14,060 nt of DNA from assembly GCA_027946555.1 (NCBI GenBank), contig JAPEVC010000427.1, forward strand, positions 1 to 14,060, given 5' to 3'. Shown here piece after piece: positions 1-8,929 of this stretch (positions are counted from its first letter, which is position 1; every line of letters begins with the position of its first letter). A program made the translations under genes and the position numbers. Below the pieces are notes generated by a model. The model worked only from the letters and a program-made list of their open reading frames with translations, was not told where the DNA came from and did no database searches. The DNA comes from Gnomoniopsis sp. IMI 355080 (Eukaryota; Ascomycota; Sordariomycetes; Diaporthales; Gnomoniaceae).

Positions 1-44
1 GTCGCTAGCCTGGGCGGTGGTGGCCGTAAGGCGCTTGGCTGCAC

Positions 45-56
45 TGATAAAGATAA
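45..56 (+). promoter_or_regulatory. Tandem GATA-type sites upstream of the uL15m gene
   Basis: TGATAA and AGATAA lie directly head to tail, about 86 nt before the uL15m start codon. Both match the HGATAR core bound by fungal GATA factors (AreA/Nit2, SreA type). Paired sites are more often functional than single ones, but a match this short can arise by chance. Their position could also fall inside the 5' leader. Confidence 0.25.
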
Positions 57-141
57 GAGTTCGAGCTTCAAATTGTGAGTTGGGCCGTACGTCGTTCTCA
101 GCGCTGCCTCGAACCTCACGCCTACACACAAACATCACGTC

Positions 142-1178
142 ATGCCACCCAGGATACCGATTTCGCACGTCGTAAGATGTTGCCGAACATCAATTGAGCG
201 ATCGACTGCTCCGTCGAGGACGACGGCGCCACTCTCTTCTTTATTCGCCGCCCTCTCCATAAAAACACCGCCCGCGGCACGGTCGCAAGCCCGACACGCC
301 TCTATCCTTTCGAATCTGCGCGACAACAAGGGGGCTTACAATAAGCGCATCAGGAAGGGTCGTGGTGCGTCTTCGGGCTACGGAAAGACGTCTGGGCGTG
401 GTCACAAGGGCCAGGGGCAGCATGGAAAGGTGAAGCCTTGGTTCCAGGGTGGACAGACGCCATTGATCTTCAAGCATGGTCGGCAGGGATTCACGAACCG
501 GTACGTTCGAATCCTCGAAATTCTCCTCCATAATCTGAGTCCTCGCAGACCTTACTGACATGATACGCCCCTTCTTACAGTGGCAAAGAAGACTTGGCGG
601 AAGTGAACCTGCATCGGATCCAAACCTGGATCGACGCCGGTCGCCTCGACCCCACCCAACCTATCACGCCCAAGGAGCTCATACGCTGTCGACTTATCGG
701 CAGCATCCCCGAAGGCGTCAAACTACTCGCACATGGACGATACGAGCCTGAGCCCCAGCTGAAGCAGCCGCTGAATATCACCGTGAGCCGGGCGTCCAAG
801 AGCGCCATTCAGGCGGTGGAGGCGGCAGGCGGTAGGCTTGTCACTCGATACTACACCAAGCAGGCGATCAAGAACCTGCTTTCCGGCAAGAGTGTGCATA
901 GCGACACGCCGCTGCCTGTGGGCAAGGAATTTGTGGAGGGAGAGATTGCGAAGGCGAGGGAAAATGGATACAAGTACAGACTGCCGGACCCTGTGGATAG
1001 ATGGCATATCGAGTATTACCGTGATCCAGCACATAGAGGATACCTAAGTCACCAGCTCAAGCCGGGCGAGACGCCCAGTTTGTTCTTCAAGGTGCCGGAG
1101 GAATCGACTAAGAAGAGGGCAGCGAAGGTGGTCAGCAAGTCGGCAAAGCGTGAGAACAGAATATTCGAGCTACGATAA
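142..1178 (+). CDS. mrpl10: Mitochondrial large-subunit ribosomal protein uL15m (yeast Mrpl10 / bacterial L15 family)
   Basis: Two exons, 142-500 and 581-1178, give a 318-residue protein; the codon for Arg120 is split by the intron. The first ~52 residues are rich in Arg, Ser and Ala with almost no acidic residues, as in a mitochondrial targeting peptide, with a likely processing region near RHASIL (residues 51-56). The L15 core follows: a Gly/Arg/Lys-rich loop GKTSGRGHKGQ (81-91), which in this family contacts 23S-type rRNA, then GGQTPL (103-108). The L15 signature region lies at 185-204, ending in QAVEAAGG. The ~115 residues after it are the C-terminal extension usual for fungal mitochondrial L15. 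The 80-nt intron has donor GTACGT, branch CTGAC (555-559) and acceptor TTACAG. No ATG occurs in the 141 nt upstream, which supports the start at 142. The protein is inferred to act in the large mitoribosomal subunit in the matrix. Confidence 0.96.
501..580 (+). other. Intron of the uL15m gene
   Basis: Starts GTACGT, has branch CTGAC at 555-559 and ends CTTACAG. Removing it joins FTNR to GKEDLAEVNL in frame, restoring the continuous L15 core. Reading through it instead meets a stop at 556-558. Confidence 0.93.
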
Positions 1179-1920
1179 GCATAGGAGGTTCTGCAGGCAG
1201 GCAGGCAGGCAAGCTGTATGTCAAGCACCTGGCACGTTGGGTTTACTAGAATTAGAACAAACCAGTGGAGTTGATATTGCCTCGAGGCCAACGATCTCTA
1301 TATCGGCTTCCAAATTGAAAAGATCCACGTCAAGCAAGACTTGCACTTTGCCCAGTAGACTTCCAAAAGACGAGACAAGCGTTCAAAATTGAAAAGATTG
1401 CTAGAGGATTCTGTCGAGCACTGGATGAATCTTAGCATGCGTGTCTCAATAACTTAAAATTGCCAAGCATCAAGTTCCCAGGCGTCATGTCATGCAAGTA
1501 AGCGGGGAGAGCCGCACCCGCGCCGAACGAGCTTCCCCTGCTGTTCCAGATGCTGGAGCTGAGCAAGGCTGCTGCCCTGCGCTGTGTTTACTTCCTCTTC
1601 TAACGATCCAACGACGTTTAACGAACGAAGCTCACACTTTCTGTCTACCTCTGTACTCTGTACTACTCTCTTTTCTGTTACGGAAATATTGTTGTTTGCG
1701 TACGCCATTCGTCTTGCACAGTCCTTGCTGCCTTGTCCGCGACACCGTCGCATTTACCCGGCCTTGAGACGATTACGTTGCTTTGCTCTTGTTCACCTGC
1801 GTCTGCACCCGATACCCAACCTCACCTCGTTCGAAACATCTGGTCTTGTCATCTTTGCCAATTGTTTCACTTGCTTTAATCTGTAGTGTTGATCAATTAG
1901 CTTCGAGTCCCGTAGTCACC
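1179..1920. other. Intergenic region and 5' leader of mvp1
   Basis: There is no gene here. It holds a short tetranucleotide microsatellite, about 4.5 units of GCAG, at 1193-1211, and a 13-nt direct repeat (AAATTGAAAAGAT) at 1312-1324 and 1386-1398. From about 1580 the plus strand turns pyrimidine-rich and has no ATG up to 1921, as expected for a fungal core promoter and leader of mvp1. Confidence 0.6.
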
Positions 1921-4636
1921 ATGTCTATCTTCGGCTCCACACCGCCGGACGAGTCGCCCTCGATGCGAGCATCCCTTTTTGACGAGAGCTCCTCCATAGC
2001 GCAGTCCCAAGAGCAGACACAGTCTACTTCGAACTCCCTCTTCCAAGACGACAGCTCGCCCTGGGACATGCCCACGCCCCGGAAGCAGCACTCGCGCGCC
2101 GATCTCCTCCGAACCCTCCTCCCCGCCTCCGACGTCCCCGAGAGCTACATCGAAACCTTTGACAATGTAATCCGGGAGGACGGCGCGGGGGGCCAAGTCT
2201 CGTCAGGCGGTGTTACGCGTGTTCTGGCTTCAGCAAAGCTGGACGCCGATGCGCAGGCCAAGATTATGAGCATCGTCGCGCCTGGTGGGGGCGAGGTCGC
2301 CTTGGGCCGCAACGAATTCAATGTCCTGCTAGGACTGGTCGGGCTTGCGCAGGAGGGCGAGACTGTCAGTCTGGATGGCATTGACGAGCGAAGAAGAAGT
2401 AAGTCGTCCTTTCTATATGTAAAACCGTATCGACTTTCGCTCGATATTACCTCGTATTGTGCATATGCAACCGCCTGTACCGCTACGCTCGAGGCTGCTT
2501 TATCTCTTATCTGTGACCGCCACTGGCATCCTGTGGATGCGCCCCCGGCTACCAGCGCTGTGTTGTCAATTGGCCAAGGCATCTTTCTATCCCCGTGGAC
2601 GCCCAAAAGCTCTTGTGGGGCGGATGATAGGTCGACGTCGTGTTTCCTGCCTTACCCTACTGTTGACGCGTCTTGATACACAAGAATACCTCGACTCGTC
2701 CTATTCTATCACAGGACCACTGACCATCTCCCTTTCTGAAATCCAGACCTTCCACAGCCAAAACTACCCGGCATCACAGACAAGCCAGCCGCAGAATCAC
2801 CGTTTGCTCGAACAAGCGAGCTCGCTGCAAAACTCCCGCAGAGACCCATAACTCCACCAGCCAAGGATTCACCTGCCACATCCAGGACTCCAACCGCCGT
2901 CACCTTTCGGAAGCCCTCGATGGATTACCAAGATGATCCTTGGAGCGCTCCAGATCTTCACAAAGGACACAAGCATGGTGGTGCTGAGGCGCCAAAGTCA
3001 AATGGCAGCGAAACGAGCAACGGAACCTCGGGTCTTAATGGAAGCAGTAATGGGGTTCACGATGAGCCGGTTCTGCCCACACCCAGTCGGACGACCTCCA
3101 CTTTCACCACCGCTGCTGTGAACTCAAGTACCAATGACGATGGTCCATCATCTGCTCGTCAGAGCACATTCGTGCAGACTCAATCACCTGGAGGTGCTTG
3201 GGGAGCAGAGTACTTTGGTGCTGGCCCTCCTGCGATATCCGGCCAGGCTACCAGTCCCTTCGGAGGGAGCAATGGTGGTAGAGATCCCGCAGAGCAGCGG
3301 CTTTTGCCCCAGAGTAGGACAATCGGGAGTGGGAGGACAGGCGGTGCCGTTGAGGAGCAAATCTTTGTGACACTGCTGCCCGAGAAGGAGGGCATGTTCA
3401 TGTTTCAGCACCACAATTACGAGGTTGGAAGCTCTAGGAGAGGGAGTAAAGTCATACGGAGGTACAGTGACTTTGTGTGGTTGCTCGACTGTTTACACAA
3501 GAGATATCCGTTCAGGGTACTCCCTTTATTGCCGCCAAAGAGGGTCGCAGGTACGTGTCATGTCCTCGCATATGCTGCATCATCTGGAAGCTAAATTGGA
3601 CTCATAGTCAATGGCAACCATCTTTCAAACGATGGCGCCTTCATCGAGAAACGTCGCCGTGGTCTCCAAAGATTTTTGAATGCCATCTTCCGCCACCCCA
3701 TCCTAAGCCAAGAGCAGCTGGTTATCATGTTTCTCACAGTGCCTACCGAGCTTTCTGTCTGGCGCAAGCAAGCCAACCTCTCCGTTCAGGATGAATTCGC
3801 TGGACGTGCACTCCCTCCAGGACTGGAAGATTCCCTTTCTCCACAACTTGAGGAGCTCTTCCAGCAAACCCGCAACGGTATCCGCCGCAGTGCTGAATTA
3901 TACATCACCGTTTGCAACATAATGGACCGCCTCGTTAAGCGCAGTGAGGGCATCGCAGCTGACCACGCACGCATCGCCGTTGCCCTGACCTCTTTGACCG
4001 AGACCACTGGCGACACTTATGCCAGCGATACCAACGAAGTCCCACTGCTCAACGACGGTTTGGTAGCCATGAGCAGGCATCTGCGTACGAGCCAGACGCT
4101 CATGGAGGACGAGAGTCGTGCGTGGGACGAGGGTGTGCTGGAAGACTTGAAGAGGCAGCGTGATGCGCTGGTCAGTGTGCGGGATTTGTTTGACCGCCGA
4201 GACCGGTTGGACAAAGACAATATCCCTTTCCTGGAAAGGCGAATCCAGAATAATGAGACTAAATTGACGACCTTGCGGTCCAAGCCGGATGGGCTGGTCA
4301 AACCCGGTGAGATTGAGAGGGTGGTGGAGGCTATCATCAAGGTTCGTACCCGCGAGGCCTCAATCCATTCAGCTCCAAGTCCCAAAAAGAGAGCAAAACC
4401 ATGGCTAACATTGAATGCGAATCTAGGACAAGGAGTCCATTGTTAACCAGCACAATCGTTCCGTTTTCGTTAAGGAGTGCATCCGTGATGAACTCCTCAC
4501 CTTCCAGTCCACACAATACCACGTCTCCCGCTGGAACCAAGACTGGGCCCAGGAGCGCGTCAAGTACTCGGAAATGTTAGCGGACAACTGGCGGCGGCTG
4601 CTGGACGAGCTAGAGGGGATGCCGCTAGGTGAATAA
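1921..4636 (+). CDS. mvp1: Sorting nexin Mvp1 (PX-BAR protein, SNX8 orthologue)
   Basis: Four exons (1921-2398, 2747-3550, 3608-4341, 4427-4636) give 741 residues. The joins restore Asn160 (a|ac) and Val428 (g|tc); the third junction is in phase 0. Start context is CACCATGT, with no upstream ATG for over 350 nt. The N-terminus carries the Mvp1-type motif SPWDMPTPRK and a helical segment (about 67-155). A low-complexity Ser/Gly/Asn linker fills about 165-355. The PX domain spans about 362-478, with phosphoinositide-binding elements RRYSDF (397-402), the Pro-rich turn PPKR (422-425) and a basic RRRGLQRF (443-450). The rest (about 490-741) is the BAR region, rich in charged heptads. Mvp1 in yeast binds PI3P on endosomes and forms recycling tubules for vacuolar protein sorting and retromer-independent retrieval; the role here is inferred by orthology. 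The first intron is unusually long (348 nt). Confidence 0.95.
2399..2746 (+). other. First intron of mvp1, 348 nt, mostly open in frame
   Basis: Donor GTAAGT, branch CTGAC (2720-2724) and acceptor CCAG lie at the expected spacing. Its removal joins DERRR to NLPQPKLPGITD through Asn160. The intron is several times the usual fungal length, and the upstream frame stays open for about 92 codons into it before a stop at 2674-2676. Confidence 0.85.
3551..3607 (+). other. Second intron of mvp1
   Basis: A 57-nt intron with donor GTACGT and acceptor ATAG. It interrupts the PX domain just after PPKRVA; removing it restores the run from PPKR to the basic RRRGLQRF helix. Unspliced RNA stops at the TAA in 3592-3594. 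Confidence 0.88.
4342..4426 (+). other. Third intron of mvp1
   Basis: An 85-nt intron with donor GTTCGT, a perfect branch CTAAC (4405-4409) and acceptor CTAG. It lies between VEAIIK and DKESIVNQHN in the BAR region. The donor departs from GTAAGT but is acceptable for fungi. Confidence 0.85.
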
Positions 4637-5554
4637 TCGTGCGTCTATAGGCAGACAACTCTCTGCTTCGATAAGGGGAGACACATGGGGTCGGTACACT
4701 ATATAATACCAAGGGCGTCACGTGAGGTGTCGTAGGATGAAGGTGAGGACGTTGGAAACAGTCGAATCGGTGCGACGGCAGTTGTATTTGTGTACAAAAG
4801 ATTGGATTGAAGAGCCGTTGAGCTCGCTTTCTGGACGTGTGTATTTGCGGTTGTCGGAATTGCGGTCGCTCATACCTACCTACCTTGAATTGTCGTCCAA
4901 TGGCGGCGGGTAAAATCGCATATTCAGCAGTGCACTGGTGTGGTCTTCAGCTAGCTATACCCATTCATTACTCCCTTCCCTCTCACTTTTGAAGAGTTGT
5001 GTCCGACGCACAAGCACAAAGCGGAAATAGTTCCATGCACGTGCAACGCAACCTCGCACATGACACGCGAAAAAGAGTACACAACATATGTTGTATAGTG
5101 GTGGTATGTTTTACCCTCATCAGAATTTGGTGAACCAAGGCAAACGTGCTTAGACCTGCGCCTCTGTCACAACAAAGCACAAGACGTTTCGTGCTCTAAG
5201 CTATAGTGATGCGAAAAACCCAAGGATCACGGCCAACAAATGCTGACCAACGGAGGCCCGCAGGCTATGATGTTATTCGTGATACGCTGAGTACAGGAAA
5301 TGTAATTCTCGTTATCCCCTTCCCCGGCTGCTTGTCGAAAATACGGGATAAACGCCTGGTCAGGCTTATCATTTCCTCAGATTTCTAACCCTCCGACTTG
5401 TTCTCCGCAGAACCCAAGCAGAGTCCTTCGACCGCCAGTCAGGTCGCTCCCTTCCACTGCCATGTTACCATGTAATACATGTGCCCCGACGGAGGACGGA
5501 GGGCGTCCACTCAGATGTATTAGTGTCCCAGAATGAGAAGTATTGAGAGCTTCA
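4637..5554. other. Convergent intergenic region between mvp1 and dcn1
   Basis: Both flanking genes point into this stretch, so it should hold two 3' UTRs. I see no gene. Small features are a TATATAAT string (4700-4707), a 20-nt inverted repeat with one mismatched pair (5088-5107) and a 13-nt inverted repeat with a 1-nt centre (5469-5481). A 58-codon ATG frame at 4737-4913 resembles nothing I recognise and is probably trailer sequence. Confidence 0.6.
5088..5107. repeat. Short inverted repeat in the convergent intergenic region
   Basis: The core ACAACATATGTTGT (5091-5104) is a perfect 14-nt palindrome. The flanks extend the pairing to 9 of 10 positions per arm. It lies about 450 nt beyond the stops of both convergent genes, so it could be a protein-binding site or chance. 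Confidence 0.4.
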
Positions 5555-7227
5555 CTAGTCTTCGACCATCTTGTCCTTGTCTTCCTTGGGGTACAGCTGG
5601 TAGTAGAAGACCACGAACTCGTCAATAACGCCGGGCCAAGCGTCCTGGTCGCTGTAAAAGGTGAGATCCTCATCGGCCATGGTCTTTTGGGCAAATTCCA
5701 GAACCTGATTCCACATGTCTTTGTTGACGGAGCGGGTCCACTTCGACTTGATGAAATCCTCCCAGAGGGCGCCCCAGTCATGCTTTGGAGTCACCCAGGG
5801 GCGTCCAGGGGGAGAGAACAGGAGCTTCCAAAAGACCATTGCATGGTCTACGAGCAGTGCCTTTTGCTGAGCCTCCTTGCCGGCGATAAAGGCATGGCGG
5901 TAGACCCTTTTGAAGTAGGCAGGGTCAGTGGCGAGACTGTTGACGAGGGAGCGCACGTGCTTCTTCTGTTGGCTGGCAGAAAAGCTGGTGAGGCCGGTGG
6001 CCTGCCAGCCGTCGACGAATCCCTGGCGCGAGATCTCGCCGACAGCGGGGGCCTTGACCAACTCCATCACAACGAATTGCTCGGCGTTCTCTAGGCTGAC
6101 GTCCAGGGTCTGTAGGTACTCGATAGTGGTCTCGGTGGAGAGGGTCTCGCGAGTATCGCCGCGTTCAGTGTTGATCAGATCATCATAGACCTTTTCAATG
6201 GCAGAAACGCGACCGTTGTCGGCACTACCGGCGGTGAGGTACCTGTACATACAGAGCGTTAGAATTCATGCAGAGAAGTTGATGATGACGGCAGCTCTTG
6301 CCGATGCCGCAGCTGCCGCCGCCGGTGGGGTACGTGGCGATCCATCTTGCTCGAGCTGTTGACTTCTGCAGGTGTGTGTGGTGATAGTTGTTGGTTGTCA
6401 ATAGCATACCGAGTGGGAGGAGTTGCTCTGCCACCTTGGTTGGACAGCCTTCTTTTTCTGGGCATCGTTGCTGTAGCTGATGAGGCTGCAGCTGCCAACA
6501 CGACTGGGGATGAGGTTTGAGAGAGTGCTGTCGTAGTTGACTGGTCTTGCACCATTGGCACCTTCCAAAAGGATAGGATTCGGAGGCACTCTTTGAACAT
6601 GGTGGGTATTTGAGAGTGGAAACCGCGCGAGTGCAGAAAGAGGCAGTAGGTTCTTCCAGCAGACCTAGCACAAGCAACCAAGTCTGAAGCCCGACTGAAT
6701 CCCAACGGAGCACAGATGGTCTCTTATCTTGGTATTTTCAGTCCACCAAGCATCCAGCACAATGCCCCCGATTCCAATGAGTTCGCCCAGCCTGGTGTCT
6801 GAGGTGTTCCTTGAAGCCTCGGGCCCGGTAGACCGATCCCTAGCTCTTTCATTTCCAGGCATCAGGCAGGTTGTCCCAGGGCATTATTGGTGGTTCCAGA
6901 AAGCTCGCGATGGTACCCACACCGGCTTGGCATGGAGGGCAGTTTGGTGAATGTTCAAGGGCAAACAGCAGGCAAACTTACGCATCTACTGCAGCTTCTG
7001 TCCTGTATCTATGGTCTCTGAGGAACTATTATGATCGATACATTATTAGCAACAAGTCTCTTGGATTGAAGACTGGACATTTGTGTGTAGAAGACATGAA
7101 TCTTGAAGATAGGGAAGGGGCATAGACATGGAGAGGACATTACCTTCTGGGCTGTTTTATCATTGGCTCCTGTGATGTCTACAAACTGTCTCACAGCTGC
7201 TTTCTGAACACTTGTGAGAGGGGGCAT
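5555..7227 (-). CDS. dcn1: Dcn1, NEDD8 co-E3 ligase for cullins (UBA + PONY domains)
   Basis: Three exons on the minus strand (7227-7144, 7025-6982, 6242-5555) give 271 residues, close to yeast Dcn1 (269). Residues 1-47 form a UBA domain assembled across all three exons: QKAAVRQF at 8-15, then FLRDHRYRTEAAVDAYL, with Ala43 split by the second junction. The PONY (potentiating neddylation) domain runs from about 55 to 262, with FVDGW near 118-122. By alignment from memory, Asp175, Ala244 and Asp250 match the yeast DAD patch that binds the cullin WHB domain. In the family, Dcn1 binds N-acetylated Ubc12 and cullin and promotes NEDD8 transfer; that role is inferred. The start at 7227 has A at -3, and no in-strand ATG occurs for about 440 nt upstream. 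The second intron is very long (739 nt) and the middle exon only 44 nt, so automated annotation could miss the UBA domain. Confidence 0.93.
6243..6981 (-). other. Second intron of dcn1, 739 nt
   Basis: Reading on the minus strand, it begins GTAAGT, has branch CTAAC (plus positions 6258-6262) and ends TACAG. The join gives AVDAYLTAG, matching the UBA end seen in other Dcn1 proteins. Retention gives a TAA immediately after Ala43. It contains minus-strand frames open for 140-160 codons and an ATG frame of 68 codons (6465-6259) starting MPRKRR, none recognisable. Confidence 0.82.
7026..7143 (-). other. First intron of dcn1, 118 nt
   Basis: Donor GTAATG, branch CTAAT (plus 7045-7049) and acceptor ATAG. 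Other AG acceptors nearby fail to keep the frame required by the 44-nt exon; this one gives TAQKFLRDHRYRTEAAVDA, a good UBA sequence. Confidence 0.82.
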
Positions 7228-8929
7228 ATTGGAGACTGCAGTTGTTCCAGCAATGGAGACAGTGCGCTATGTGTGAGTGCTGTTGTTCCTAGGTAATTTA
7301 AGGTCTGGCCGAGCGCCCACTGCAGGCTTCCACCTGGATGTGAGATTTAATCAAGGCTGTGGATAATAGAGCGCAGCTGGTCTTGCTGAGGCTGGATCGT
7401 GGTGTTGGTTTGGGTCTCCCTGGCGCGTGACAGGGGATTGTATGGGTTCGAACAGAGATAGTCTGGAGGTTTTGAGCAGGTTGAGGTCAAGGAGCTGCGA
7501 CAACAAGGCTGACTTGACTCCGAAGTGAGGAGGGACAGGATGTTGAACCTTGGTGGGGTGGGTGGGGTCTGTCGATATCGGGCAGCGGGACGAGGAACAG
7601 GGGTGAATGGCTTCTGAGGACAGGGGTCGTCTCTGCTCTCGCTTAAAACTCCCACACCGAATATTGCCAGACATCGAGTATGCCCAGCCAGAGCCTAATC
7701 AGTAAGATGCAACTTCCATCTCCAAAGCTCAACATGGCCAGCTCTGAAGGCTGTCTTGTCCATGATCAATAGCCACCAAGGCTACTTACTATCCGAGTCC
7801 ATGCCAACATTCTTCAATCTCAACCTTTCACCTCGCTTTCCTCTCTAGATCCTTTTCACGCACATTCAATGCCTTACAGTTGCAACCAAAGGACGGAATC
7901 TGTTTCTAGCCCCAGAATTCTTTTCATGCTGTTTTGTCTCCATCATCAATTGCATAAGTACTGAGGAGAGTAGTAGAGGGGCCAGCCAATCGCAGACCCT
8001 GAGCTGGACGAGATGCTTTTGCACAGGGCTCATAATGACAAAGGGGCGCCATAATGTCGCAAATAATCACCCAGATGGCTTGCAGATCCCAACTCCATCT
8101 CGGAAAGAATTACATCTAAGACTGCACTACCATTATAAGATGTGCTGGGTAAGAGTCCATTGGGGCTTCACTCAGCAGAAGTAGCATTAGAGTGGATGGC
8201 ATGGATCCTTGCCCCAATCATATGAATTCCATAGGACGTGATTGTACTGATCAAAAGCAAGCTATATCTCTCGAACACGACACTCCTCCTCGCTCTCCCT
8301 CTACTGCCCTATGGGAACTTACTATATCGACAAAGAACGCACTGAAAGTGTGTCACAGAGATGCTCAGGCGTCGCATGACTCCTAAGTACTGGTTGGTAC
8401 AGTTACACCTCATTGAACGAGGAAAATATAGTCTGTGGCTATGGATGTAATTGCATGAGTCCTTTAGGGACAATTTTTGTAGGCCACTAGATCACGAATC
8501 AGGATACGGAGATTCCAGCACGTTGGGAAGCGGGGTTCTGAATGTATGGAACATGTGGCCGCCGTGACCGCAGACCATTCTCACTGCAGTCGCTTTTGGT
8601 TCCGTATCTTATATGCCCTAATCAGGGATGATACTTTTTTCTGGCCTTGCTGCTTCTATATTTGCAAGCGCCTCTTTTCCATCAAATGCTCCAGAGCAGC
8701 TGCTCAGGGCAGCCCTTTGGTCTTGCTAGCACCCCGTAGTGCCATATATCGGGTCTCCCAGCCATATAATTCGTTCCAGTCGATATTCCCCCGCGCGGCC
8801 AACTGTACGACCAAAAGACGCGGGTTGGTGTAGAGCCTTGCCCGGTCCACGATCTTCAAAATCCATCGCACAAATAAAGCCTCCGTTCCGTCCCTCTCTC
8901 CAATAATTTTCCATCCCAGCCCAACCCTC
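7228..8929. other. 1.7-kb region between bs6m and dcn1, no gene seen
   Basis: Both neighbours are on the minus strand, so this should hold the bS6m trailer and the dcn1 promoter and leader. The part next to dcn1 (about 7230-7670) is pyrimidine-rich and ATG-free on the minus strand. A CCAAT box with good HAP/CBC context (AGCCAATC) lies at 7986-7990. Open frames here are short, lack recognisable domains and show no splice-linked continuation. I found no tRNA. Confidence 0.55.
7986..7990 (+). promoter_or_regulatory. CCAAT box in the region upstream of dcn1
   Basis: CCAATC matches the core of the fungal HAP/CBC complex. It lies about 760 nt before the dcn1 start codon, farther than typical, so the assignment is weak. 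Confidence 0.15.

Noticed and set aside
505..514. GTTCGAATCC string resembling a tRNA B box
   Set aside because: It sits in the uL15m intron and I find no matching A box, acceptor stem or cloverleaf around it.
4722..4913. Small plus-strand open frame after mvp1
   Set aside because: It lies in the expected mvp1 trailer, is short and shows no recognisable domain.
5543..6094. A 183-codon plus-strand open frame
   Set aside because: It is antisense to the dcn1 PONY exon, whose family match is clear.
6259..6713. Overlapping minus-strand frames of 148-162 codons within the dcn1 intron
   Set aside because: Two overlapping frames with biased composition and no family match; the splice signals and UBA join explain the region as an intron.
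8469..8480. CAATTTTTGTA resembling an Sm site of a spliceosomal RNA
   Set aside because: The base after the G does not fit the consensus and I see no flanking stems or conserved snRNA loop.
8546..8833. 95-codon plus-strand open frame
   Set aside because: No domain, no splice-linked extension and odd composition; it is most likely non-coding sequence 3' of bS6m.
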